Source: Pterois miles
Lineage: Eukaryota; Chordata; Actinopteri; Perciformes; Scorpaenidae
Direction: 5' to 3'
Assembly (NCBI GenBank): GCA_947000775.1
Contig: CAMQGK010000144.1
Coordinates: 7,797,001-7,861,000, forward strand
DNA length: 64,000 bases
A program made the position numbers and the translations under genes. The notes below the pieces were generated by a model. That model saw nothing but the letters and a program-made list of their open reading frames with translations, did no database searches and was not told where the DNA came from. The stretch's first letter is position 1; every line of letters begins with the position of its first letter. Positions 25,608 through 39,700 of this stretch are shown piece after piece.

Positions 25608-27997
25608 ATGGACATCAACAGCTCCAGCTCCCATCCTCCATCCATCCACGCCGAGGTGGTGACTATCACGCCTACCATCTTCCCTCGGGTGGGCTACAGT
25701 ATACTTTCTTTCCTCATGTTCAACAACACCGTGTTAACAGTCTTCAACAACGGTCTCGTCATCACTGTGTTGCTGAGGAATCCGTCTCTCCTCCAGCCCA
25801 TGAACGTTTTCATCCTCAGCCTCGCGGTGTCTGATCTCATGATAGGCCTCTGTGGCTCCCTGGTCGTCACCATCACCAACTACCAAGGCTCTTTCTTCAT
25901 TGGCCATTCAGCCTGTGTGTTTCAAGGATTTGCAGTCAATTATTTCGGTAAGTGGAGTTTTTGTCTTGTACAGACTTTTGGAGAGCAATTTTGTTTTCTT
26001 TCTCCTGCAGGTCTGTCATTGTAAAACACAATGCATACAACTGTAAAGCTAAAATATTGATCCTATTGTGTCACTTCTCAGAATGTATTGTGGCTTTACA
26101 AACATATAGTATTTATAAGTTGTTGGTGTCTGATGCTTTTTGAAAATGTCTACTGTTATCAGATCTTGCAAATGCCATGTTTACTTCTATACTTGTTCTT
26201 CTGACGAAGTTAATTTTTGACTTTAGACACAAACTAACTCAACACAAACTTGGTAGCTTTTTATAGTATTTCATTTCATGGTCTTGAGGATAGAGTTTGC
26301 TCACTTCTTATGGAGGTGTAGGAGATGTTGGACAACTGAGCAAACTCTATCCTCTGAGAACAACCATGCGATGTAGTGAAAAGCTCCAGAAAACATAAGT
26401 GGACGTTGAATTAAGATGCATTTACTTCTCTGTCTTAGGTCTGGTGTCTCTCTGCACTCTGACCCTGCTTGCCTATGAGCGTTATAACGTGGTGTGTAAC
26501 CCCAGAGATGGTCTAAAGTTGAGCATGCGGAGAAGCATCGTCGGTCTGTTACTTATCTGGATCTACTGCTTGTTCTGGGCAGTGGCTCCGTTGTTTGGCT
26601 GGAGCTCCTATGGACCTGAGGGAGTCCAGACCTCCTGCTCTCTGGCCTGGGAGGAGAGATCTTGGAGCAACTATAGCTACCTCATCCTCTACACACTCCT
26701 CTGCTTCATTTTCCCTGTTACAGTCATCATCTACTGCTACTCCAGAGTGCTCACATTCATGAATAAGGTGGGCCTATGATGGCTGCCGTATATCTACAGT
26801 ATTTCACACCATTAGATCTAGAATTAAAATTCATACCCCAGCCTCATCTGTTTACAATTTACCACCTACAGACTAAAACAAGTGGGTTTTAATGGGTGTC
26901 ACATTTCCTTTCTACTCTTAGCTGAACAGGAGTGTGGAGCTGCAGGGTGGGCGTTCCAGCCAGAAGGAGAATGAACATGCCATCAATATGGTCCTGGCCA
27001 TGATCATAGCTTTTTTTGTTTGCTGGCTGCCCTACACAGTGCTGTCAGTGGTGGTAGTTGTGGATCCAGACCTCTACATCCCTCCACTGGTTGCTACCAT
27101 GCCCATGTACTTTGCCAAGACCAGCCCTGTCTATAATCCCATCATCTACTTCCTTTCCAACAAGCAGGTAAGCAACTAAAGTGTATATGTGCTGTGAAAA
27201 TGCAGATGAAAAGTTTGAGTGTGAACAAAATGCACTCTAAGGCACCCTTCCAATAAAACAAACACAATGAAGTGTCCGCCAGGGTGCCCTTCCTATAGGG
27301 AAAAACTGGATCAGGTGCCCTCTAAGTTGCCCTCCAGTAACAAAAATGTGATGAAGTGCCCTCTAGGGTGTCCTTCTTGTTGAGAAAATGTGAAGTGCCC
27401 TCTAGGGTGTCCTTCTTGTTGAGAAAATGTGAAGTGCCCTCTAGGGTGTCCTTCCAATAAAGAAAATACAATGAAGTCTCCTCTAGAGTGCCCTTCCTGT
27501 AGGGAAAACTGGATTAAGTGCCCACTAGGGCACTCTCCAGTAGAGAAAATGTGATGAAGTGCCCTCTCGGGTGGCCTTCCGATGGAGAAAGCATGGTGAA
27601 GTGCTCTCTAGGGTGACTATAAAATTGAGAAAACATGATGCAGTGCCATACAGGCTGCCCTAAATGCTGAAAGCTTTCTGCACATTGGTGCCCCATCGCA
27701 TGCAGCTGGTGCCCTTCCTAGCTTTTCACCCCTACCTCTCAGGCAGCCGGAGTCCGCCACAAAGATATATGCACAAGAAAAAAAAAATTTGAATTGCACG
27801 TGAAATTGATGCTCTCCTAAATGTGTTTCTATGTCCAACAGTTCCGTGATGCCACTCTGGAGATGCTGACGTGCGGATTTTACATTCCCCATGCGCCCAC
27901 TGCTGTCAGCATCAACATGCGCTCCTTCAACCGGAGAAACCGCACGACTTCCTTTAGGAGGAATATCAACTTGCACAGCAAGGTGTTACCTCTGTGA
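25608..27997 (+). CDS. Non-visual opsin, complete, 4 exons
   Basis: Exons 25608-25947, 26439-26767, 26922-27167, 27842-27997; GT-AG sites, phases consistent, 356 aa. Light-sensing class A GPCR. Seven hydrophobic segments are present. The retinal Schiff-base lysine is K289 in FAKTSPVYNPIIY, with NPxxY at 295-299 and ERY at 127-129. The C103-C180 pair fits the conserved disulfide. The site equivalent to bovine E113 is Q106, while the E181 equivalent is E174, an ancestral-type counterion arrangement. The start at 25608 has a good Kozak context (CACCATGG) and gives an N-terminus with a glycosylation sequon (NSS); an in-frame ATG at 25509 would add 33 residues. By recall it resembles the teleost opn6/opn7/opn8/TMT group, perhaps opn6, but I cannot fix the subtype. 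Function is likely extra-retinal or inner-retinal photoreception (inference). Confidence 0.93.
27225..27665. repeat. Minisatellite in opsin intron 3, about ten 40-45 bp units
   Basis: Imperfect repeats of GAAGTGCCCTCTAGGGTG plus a 'tccttc...gagaaaatgtgat' half. Two adjacent units near 27387-27430 are identical. The array fills most of intron 3. Confidence 0.9.
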
Positions 27998-28378
27998 CCT
28001 TCTCCAGCAAAAACATGGTTGTCAGTGTTTATCGGTGACTCATCAAGGACCCAGAGCAGCACATCCACAGGCCCATGTCTCTCAGAGAGGTCTTCAGCTC
28101 AATGAAATCACAATCAGCTCAGAGACTGATGGCTGATGTTTGAGGAGGTAGCCAAAGTAAGAGGAAAACACCATGAAACAGTACTCATGCAATCCAATAC
28201 ACCTGAAAAAAGTGCTTATTTTGTTCACTTGTTAAGATTATACAAGAGATGAACTGATTCATCTAAATTTGTTTTGATATTTTATTGAATTGCATTATAT
28301 TGCAAGGTGTTCCTGTAGTTATTATCAATCCATTTTTTTAGAACAGTAAGAGTATAATTTCTGTAATTTGTTTAGTTC

Positions 28379-28384
28379 AATAAA
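28379..28384 (+). terminator. Candidate polyadenylation signal of the opsin gene
   Basis: AATAAA 382 bp after the opsin stop, followed by a T-rich and GT-containing stretch (TTTTTCATACTGATGTTC). Confidence 0.6.
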
Positions 28385-28832
28385 CTGTTATCTTTTTCAT
28401 ACTGATGTTCGCAGGTGTGTACTATATGCATGTGGGGAGCTAGCCAAAAACAAAGCATTTTTAAAGAGGATAAGGATATATAAGGACTATAAGGAAGTCA
28501 AATGCAGCCAGACTGCAGAGAAAAAGAGCCTGTGAGAAACTCTGCTGCACAAAACACATATTGTTAGATTGCTGCAGTGTATGCAGGCATACTCTTCACT
28601 TATAAGCACCTGTGTGAATACAGGATTTACTCAGTACAACTATTTATCAGTTGCAAGGACGCTGCCAAAGCAACATAATATGCTCTCTCTCAGATTGTTC
28701 AGCGAGCCTAATACACAAGGATAACATAATGAACATAACTCAGTTCTGCAATACCCAAAACATAAAAAACACATAGGAAATTTGGCTGCATATTTGTAGC
28801 GAGCATGCTACATATCTCATCTTGTGCAGGTT

Positions 28833-29192
28833 TTAAAGGGGACCTATTAGGCTTTTTTTGCTTTCTCCCTTTCCTTTGGAGTGTTATATAGTTTTTTTGT
28901 GCATGTAAAAGGTCTGTAAAGCTTCGAAGTGCAGGCCAAAGGGAGTTACTCTCCCCCACAAAAACACTGCTCCTGAACTACCTGAAATGCCTCACTTGAA
29001 GTCCCGCCTTTCCTCCCGAAACTGCGTTTTCTCCAGAAACAGCGTTTCGGACAGAGATTGAAAAGAGGTGCTGCAGCACAGCCAGTACGAGAAATATAAA
29101 GATTTTTTTGAACATTAAACCATTTAAACATCTTCTAGTAGAAACAGGAAATATAAGTATGCAACAGAAAATAAGCATAATAGGTCCTTTAA
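28833..29192 (+). mobile_element. TTAA-family A miniature element, best-preserved copy
   Basis: The ends TTAAAGGGGACCTATTAGGC and GCATAATAGGTCCTTTAA are inverted repeats. The interior is shared with 20342, 41429 and 46615: GGAGTTACTCTCC, CTGAACTACCTGAAATG and GGTGCTGCAGCACAGCC. Non-coding. Confidence 0.8.
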
Positions 29193-29724
29193 CAATGGGA
29201 AGTCAGGCAGGCGTAACTACTTTATTTTCTGTGATTCTGTGATTTTTTTTTTTTATTTGTGTTTATTTATTTATCAATATATTTTTATAGTCAGTACAGA
29301 GGGGATTAGATGGTTCAGAAAAGGATGACACAACAAAGTCTCTGAGCCTGATTCAAACATTGTGTCTCACACGCCTGAGCTCACACCACAGATGAAGATT
29401 GATATGAATCACTGAATAAAGATGAAGTACAAGGACACAATAAAAGAGACTTTTAACTTCTGAGTGAGTAACTACAATGATCATTTTTGGCTGAGGGTTT
29501 AATTCACTCTTCAATAGTTGCTGATTTGATCTAAGGGGTTATTTACTGATTTACTTTGTTTCATGCATATGTTTTTTTTTTTAACTGGTTCATATGTTTG
29601 TTTTTGGGAGCAGTAATTTGATTATATGTATTAAACCATGATTCAGTCCAGTAACTTTTCACAATAAACTTTGCAATAATCTGACACTGCATCCTTATTT
29701 TTCCAAACAGCAATAAAAAAATGT

Positions 29725-30295
29725 CTCATCTACCTGATTTCCTCCAGACATGATGGTTAGAATGGATTCCAAACAGTCAGCTTCTCGTCTCTCAGTATGA
29801 AAGTCCTTTAGGTGCTTTTTTTTTTTTTTTTGGCGAAGTCCAAGCAGACTTTCATGCATCTTTCACTGAGGAGAGGTTTCTGTTTGTCCACTCTGCCATG
29901 AAACCAAGATCAGTAGAGAGCTGCAGTGCTAGCTGGCACTCTAGTTTCCTCCATATCCACACAGGATCTCTGGAGCTCAGCCACGATTGGCTTCTTGGTC
30001 GCCTCTCTTAACAAGGCCTTTCTCCTCCGATCCATGTCAGAATTAAATGTGCTCATGGGAATTTTCAATGCAGCACATATATATTTGCAGCAGATCTGTA
30101 CCTCGACACTATCCTGTCTCTGAGCTCTGCAGGCAGCTCCTTCCACCTCATGGCTTGGTATGCATCCTCAGCTGTGAGACCTTATAGTCATCATGTCCAG
30201 TCAGTTGAATTCACCACAGGTGGACTCCAATCAGAGATGATCAAGAGGAACTGGAGGCACCTGGGCTACATTTCAGCTGTCATTGCTGAACACTA
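29725..30295 (-). mobile_element. Degenerate copy of a widespread teleost DNA repeat
   Basis: Segments such as TCTCTGGAGCTCAGCCACGA, AGATCTGTACCTCGACACTA, CCACCTCATGGCTTGGTATG and CCACAGGTGGACTCCAATCA match, from memory, a repeat common in fish genomes. The class and orientation are uncertain, and no intact frame is present. Confidence 0.5.
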
Positions 30296-30317
30296 GTTCA
30301 TTTATTCATGGAATAAT

Positions 30318-30897
30318 ATTAATAAGTATATTTTCTTTAGTGTTTAGTCACCTAAAAATAAAAATTGTTATGTTTTAGCCATTTATAGCTACATAGGGTG
30401 TGGGTCTTTATGGAGTCGGCCACCATGTTGCTACAGTGGCCCAGAAAAAACAAACCAAACAATATTAACTTTTCCTGCTTGAGCCAGAGTTGACAACATC
30501 ACTCGCTCTGGTGTTAACCCCTCCTCACTCCACTCAGTTGCCAGGAAACAAGACAAAGGAAACCTCTGTTGGTCTTGAGGGTTTTCAGTATTTATTTCTG
30601 CGCAAACAGCAACTTCCACTGTAAATTCACTTGATATGCTCAAAGCTTAACTACCTGCACCCATTAGCCACTCTCTTTCTCTCTTGCTTCACCACTCACT
30701 TCCCACGTACACTCTACACACTGGCTTTACTTTATTACTCTCCAAATGGCCTACGCTACTCTTTCAACAGCTCTAGAAAGGGTCATTCATGTTTTTGCGT
30801 CCGCCACCGTAGTTCCTCTAAATACTGGAACATGGGAGAGATTACAATCTGCAACCTCACTGCTAGATGCCACGAGATGTTGCATGCTGGACCAACA
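30318..30897 (+). mobile_element. TTAA-family B element copy 4
   Basis: It shares with the 21519 copy the blocks AACTTTTCCTGCTTG, CCAGGAAACAAGACA and TTACAATCTGCAACCTCACT. The outer ends are degraded. Confidence 0.6.
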
Positions 30898-30950
30898 TAA
30901 GATAATGTGAAAAAAGTCAAGGGTACTTTCTGAATATACTGTAAGTGATT

Positions 30951-30998
30951 TCTATTACTGCACATACACCAGTGTAGTGGTGTATGTGCAGTAATAGA
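30951..30998. repeat. Perfect 21 bp inverted repeat, 6 bp loop
   Basis: Arms at 30951-30971 and 30978-30998 are exact reverse complements (core CTATTACTGCACATACACCA), with loop GTGTAG. Confidence 0.95.
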
Positions 30999-32002
30999 GA
31001 TCAAGCCTCTTGTAATAGTCTTTTGTAAAAATGTTTGGCCCTTTTTTCATTAGTTTGTGGATAAAAAAAACAGTCTGGGTGATTTATTGTTTTGCAGCTT
31101 ATTTCGTCCAGTTCCCTCCTACTTGTTTGGCATGCCTGATTTAAATATTGTAAATGGAAATCTGTTTCCAAGTAAAGAAGGTTTCATTAGCGCCTACTCC
31201 TTTGTTTCATCATTTCTATTTTAGCAAGTTGCGTCAGTTTATGGCATCCTAAAACATTTACGGATATTTGTTTAGATTGGTTTGTGTTTCACCAGTGTAT
31301 CTCCCAGAACTTCCAGTTTGTATCTACGTGGTAGTTTTGACAGACATCTGATCAGTCTAATATGCAGGATGGTCAGGAGAAAAATGTATTGTGTTGATCT
31401 AATCCCAGATTTGGCGTAGGTCCATAAGCTTGCACATTTTGAAGCAAAGAGCATTTCACACTTTATCTCCAAACAGGATTACACAATGTCATGCTATAAT
31501 CCAACAACATGGCTCCCTTTATTTCCTGAGCCAATTCAACAACTCCCAAGTCATCCATCTGGCATTCTTAATGCAAAAGCTTTTAACCTTTGTGAGGTGC
31601 TGTACTGTGTTAAATGAAATGGACAGCTGTTCGCAGGATGCATATCCCATGTATCACAGTGGCATCATCATTACTGCATTTCTGCTCTGAGCCTTTTTAA
31701 AGTTGTTCATCAGGACTGAGACAATAGTGACGTAAACATTTTCAATTAACAACCATCCCTTTTTCCCCAGTTGTTTGTGCTGTCTTTAATAGATGTGAAC
31801 AGCGAGGACTCCCAGGTGACCTGCTGCAGTGGAGTGATAATGAAAAGGGCGGATACTTGTCCAAGCTACAGGTTCACCCATTGATATCATTCTCTCAGTG
31901 GAGAGCCACTTGCCAACAAGCGCAGCAGGCTTACAGTATGTTGGGGCGGTGTAGAGAGAATGAAGATACATAACTAAACATGCTGGCTCTCTGAACCTGG
32001 AG
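30999..32002. other. Intergenic region upstream of the orphan GPCR
   Basis: Mostly unique sequence. No exon, SINE or terminal inverted repeat is recognised. The last part presumably holds the GPCR promoter and 5' UTR; I saw no convincing TATA box. Confidence 0.4.
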
Positions 32003-34862
<2,860 letters not shown>

Positions 34863-36701
34863 TCATATTTCCACCTTGCAACTACTTTTGAGTGGCACTA
34901 GACCAAATGTTCAATATTCACCAACTGAATATTAAAATGGTTAACACTTATCTTGTCATTGTTCAAATATGAAGTAAATTAAACATCTATTTGGGTATAG
35001 GAGGTATATAACTTCGTATATTTAAATGAGTTATCTAAGACTTTCAGCAGGCTGACTTCAGAGCACTTTGGAGCTGCACACTGCGAGAAGCAGCCCGACT
35101 CGACGCGATCATCTCAGCAGGGGGATGCTGCCGAGCTCTCTGTCAAACAATCAGTAAGGCCTGCTCGTCTGTCTCCAGAGACGCTGCAGGCAGGACCCAC
35201 CACTGGGCTGCTCAGGTCTTCACATGTCCTCCAGCAGCACCTCATTATCATCCCATCCTCTTATTAGTGATGCTCTCTGAGTAACCAGGCAAAACATTAT
35301 GAAATCCACCTAATTGTGCTCTAGTAAAAAAAAAAAAAAAAACGACATGGGTCATTTAATGGATGTTCCAGTAGAGCTACAGTATTTATTCTATCCACTG
35401 CACCAAATGCACAATGTGTGATTATTTGTCCCTTTTCCTTACCCCCTTTATATATGTACTCCATGACAAGATTTGCATTTCATTAAAAGCAAAGTGTTGC
35501 GGAATTTACATCGTAACATAGCGGCCTCGTTGTGTTTCCTTCCATCACTTTTACTGACAAACCTCCAACAAGAAGACATACTTTTAATTAATAAAACAGA
35601 ATTCTGCAATGACAGCATGCAAATCCTTAATTCAACCAGTAAACAGACAGAAATAGTATGCCAACGACGGTCAACTAAATCTAGAAATAAGAACTTCAAA
35701 CTGCAGTTGATAAAGACTTAACCGAGTTATTTACAATATGAAAAATGTACAAAATGGCCCTTTAACACAGTGAAATCTACCAAGTCTCGCTTAATCTTAG
35801 AATTTCAGAGCAACACAATGGGATCGATGTCTGACACTCTTTCATATGGTGTTCCAGGTCAATGCCATGCATCCACATTAGGGTTAGTATTAGTTCACTT
35901 ATAGTTCTACCTTGTGACCTAACTAATATCTACCCTGGATAGTTCTCAGTATTGTTAATTAATGACAGTGGCGTCCACATAGATCCGTATCAGAATGTCA
36001 AATATGTAAGCTAACACAGATTTTGTCGTTTTCACTTGCACGTTTCACAAACATGTCAGGATGCGTATTATATTTTACTCGTCAAGCGATGACACCAACC
36101 AGTTAATGAGTCCGTTAATGACTATTCACAACAGCTATCCATTCCAGTGGATGTATGTTTTCTGAATTTACAACAGTGAGGGGACTATTAGAAAGCAGTT
36201 AATTGGGGGATTTCAAAACAATCTATTCAACCGGGGGGTGAGTGAAGTGAGTGTTTCTAATGAGTAAGTAGATGATTTAATATTCACAAAGATGGCCCTC
36301 GGTTAATGAGTATGTGTGCTTTGTCATCAGAGGCCATCCGGAATGACTGCCTTTCCTTCTTTGAATCAGAAGACCACGAATACAACTACATTACATATTC
36401 AAAAATAAAGTTTTTTTCTTTAGGCAACAACGATAACCACGCAGTCCCCAACACCTCATTGCTCTGCTGTGCTTAAATAGAGCAAGATCTGCTGGTTCGC
36501 TCGTATTCCCAAGGCAGCTGTCCACATCATTCTAATACCATGCAGAGTTTGACATCAGATGAGATCACTACTTCAAAAAAACCCAGACTTCTCGCTAATC
36601 TTTTAATCCCTCTAGATTATGGCAGGTTGATGCTCGGTGGTCCCTCTCCTCAGCATCTGGTGCTTCTCAAGACCAGTTAGCTGATCAGATAAGCGTGACA
36701 T
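34863..36701. other. Convergent 3' region between the GPCR and the kcnd gene
   Basis: It holds the 3' UTRs of two convergent genes. A minus-strand AATAAA (TTTATT at 35385-35390) could end the kcnd transcript, giving a ~1.3 kb 3' UTR (inference). A GC-richer patch lies at 35060-35260, and a poly-A run at 35324-35342. No other gene is seen. Confidence 0.45.
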
Positions 36702-39700
36702 CTACAAGGCAGATACTCGAACAATGTTGCTCTGAGAGTATGCGGTGGTGGTGGTGGAGCCGTGGCTGTCCGATGAGGTCACCACCGGTGCAGATAGGCT
36801 GACCATGGAAGGGGTGATGTAAGGTTTGTCACATTTCAAGGGCACAGTCTCGTCGAGTTTGGCGTTCAGGCTGGAGCGGCTGTGAAAGAGAGAAACACAG
36901 GATCAAAGAGGGTGACAGGCTCGACCTTGTGAATGTGTTACACAGAGTTCTTTATTCTTGTAGTGTACCGAATAAAAGCAGAAATACCCACGTCTGAGTG
37001 TACATAAAGGAGCTTTGGCTCATGTTTCTCATTAGGTACATATCTCCGGTTTCAGTATGGACTTTTCTTTGAGTCTAAAGAGAATATATTCTATAGGACT
37101 GTTCATATGAAACCAAAGGCTGAGACTATATGTGGCCCGTCTTGTATAAGAACATGTTAAAACTAGGGCTGTCAAAGTTAACGCAATAACACGTTAATGC
37201 AAATTTGTTGTAATGCCACTAATTTCTTGAACATAATAATGCAACTTGCTCTTTTTAGGTTGCAGTAGGCTCCGTTTTAAAGCTAGAGTGAAGATATGAA
37301 ACTAGAAAATCTAAGGAATCCATTGGTACCAACCATGTCATACTAGCTTGTCAGGAAGGAGGATAAATAACGCTCCAAACTCGCGCTACATTTTGGCGAG
37401 GAAAAACTGTCATGGCCATTTTCAGCACACTGACACACTGACAGCTGTTGTTGCCTGTTGGACTTGAGTTTGCCATTGGAGCATACTTTTTATGCTAAAT
37501 GCAGTACCTGTAAGGGTTTCTGGACAGTATTTGTCATTGTTTTGTGTTATTAATTGACTTCCATTATTAAATATATTCATATATTTGTATAAAGCAGCAT
37601 ATTTGTCCAATCCCATGGTGATGAGTATTAAATACTTGACAAATCTCCCTTTAAGGCACGTTTTGAACATATAAAAAATGTGTGATTAAATTGCAATTAA
37701 TCTCGATTAAATATTTTAATAGACTGACAGTCTTAGTAAAAATTGTTTTTTTGGATGCATGTGAATACATTCAATTTCTCATTGACTGTAGCCTACTATC
37801 CTGTTGTATCACACAATAAATCAATATTGTACAATGTAATGGCAGGCAAGCCCATGAAAATATAATTCTCACCTATGTATGAAATCTTTCACAGCAAGAT
37901 TAATGGGTGTCAGTTCATCCAATGTCTCACTTACCACTCGTGTTATCAAGAAATACAGATAGTTTGGGTTTTACAGCACTCGTCTATGTTTGGAGATATC
38001 CATCTCCGCTGCGCCCCGATATAATAGAGGTGAAGTGAATTTCTTACAGGTGTTGATTGACAAATTACATTCAACAGCAACACCAGACACAGTGAGCGAG
38101 CTGCGGTGGATATTCCACAGGACAAGCTGTTCGAGGGTTTTCACGCAGAGAGGGAACGACTTCTTTCTATTGTTTGCTCTTTCTATTTCAGAGTAACAGG
38201 GATGCTGTTTCTGTTGCTGTTTTCCTATTTTTCTTTGGGCATCACAAACACGGGGTTGGAAGCAGAAATCTCAGGAGGGGAAATACAACCAAAATTATCT
38301 GTAGATACCAGCAAAGGTAAGTAAAAGGAAAGTTTTCATTAACTTGGGTGAAATTGCCCATTAAAGGGGAATCACGCCCATTTTCAAAATCAATACATTA
38401 TTCCTACGATCCAAAAAATATTAGTAAACGAACAATTCTCTCCCAAATCAGAAAACTAGAGAGCTAAAACTCAAATTTTTGATGTCATAGGGTATAAACT
38501 GTGGAGCTGCTCCACAGGCAATGAAGAGGGGGAGATCTTATAGAGGACACTGAGGGGACCCAGGGAAATGATCGGAGTATATGAGAACATTTTGTGTTTC
38601 ACAGAGGACAAAACTACAACAGAAACGAGCTAATTGGTGGATAGAAAAAGTAAACTAACATTGCGTGGGTCCATAAAATCAGTCTCCCACTCACTGTCTA
38701 TGGAGCAGCTCTACACTTTATACCCTCTTACATCACAGGTTTGAGCTTCTCTGGTTTCTGGCTTTGGGAGCGAGGAGCTCATGTTCATTAGAGATTTCAT
38801 TAGAGAATTGTCTGAATCCACAAAAGAGTCCTCAGTTTATCAGAAACCCTAGAAACTAAATATGGAGACGCTGTACATGATTTTCACTAGGGATGTACTG
38901 ATACGATGACTCAGATAGCTGGATCGGACATTGGTGACAATGGGGCCGATCTAATCAATTCAATTCTGTTTATATACTCTATAAATTATTTACTGTAATT
39001 TTAATTCCTGATTAAGTTTTTACAGATTTGTGGCTCCATTAAAAAAGTTTACACTTAAAATGTTATTCCTGTAAATTTTTTTACCAAGTTGCTGGAGTAC
39101 AATTTATTATTTTAATTATAAAGAACAATTCAGTAACTTTATATCTTTGTATTTATGATGTTGCGTTTCACATAAAAGAGTGATCCCAGTCACTTGTACA
39201 CAGTGAGGGATACAGCTTATTAATTAAACACTGTTATCAGATCAGTACTTGGTATCAGCCGATACTCAAAGCCCAGCTATCTAAACTAAACTAAAAAAGT
39301 TGACTCGGTACATCCCCTATTTTCCATCATTTAATTTATCAGCCTGGGATGAATTGTCTTGTCTGATAATACAGGATCAGCTGTTTTATGTGCATATGAG
39401 TGTATTTGGTGTGAGTGAGTCCATAGACACAGAGATGGAGAAACTACTGTACCTGTTGGCCACTGGCCTCTCTCTGATCTGGATGGTGCTGAGCTCCTGG
39501 TTGTTTGTGCTGGGCAGGCTGAAGCTGCTCTTCTTCCGGTGGCGACGAGAGCAGCACGAGCTGAGGCCGTGCGGAGACGAGGACAGCGAGGACGCGCGGG
39601 ACCCCGACTTGTTCATCACGGAGATCTCCATGCAGTTGGCCTGAAACGTCTGCTCGTCCACAAACTCGTGATTCTGCGGAGGAAGATGACGGAACAGTTG

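Noticed and set aside
30631..30900. 89-codon frame upstream of the orphan GPCR
   Set aside because: It falls entirely inside the family B miniature element at 30318-30897.
37990..38324. Plus-strand frame with a hydrophobic stretch (MLFLLLFSYFSLG)
   Set aside because: It lies antisense in the last kcnd intron, is only 72 codons, has no partner exon and no family match. Probably chance.
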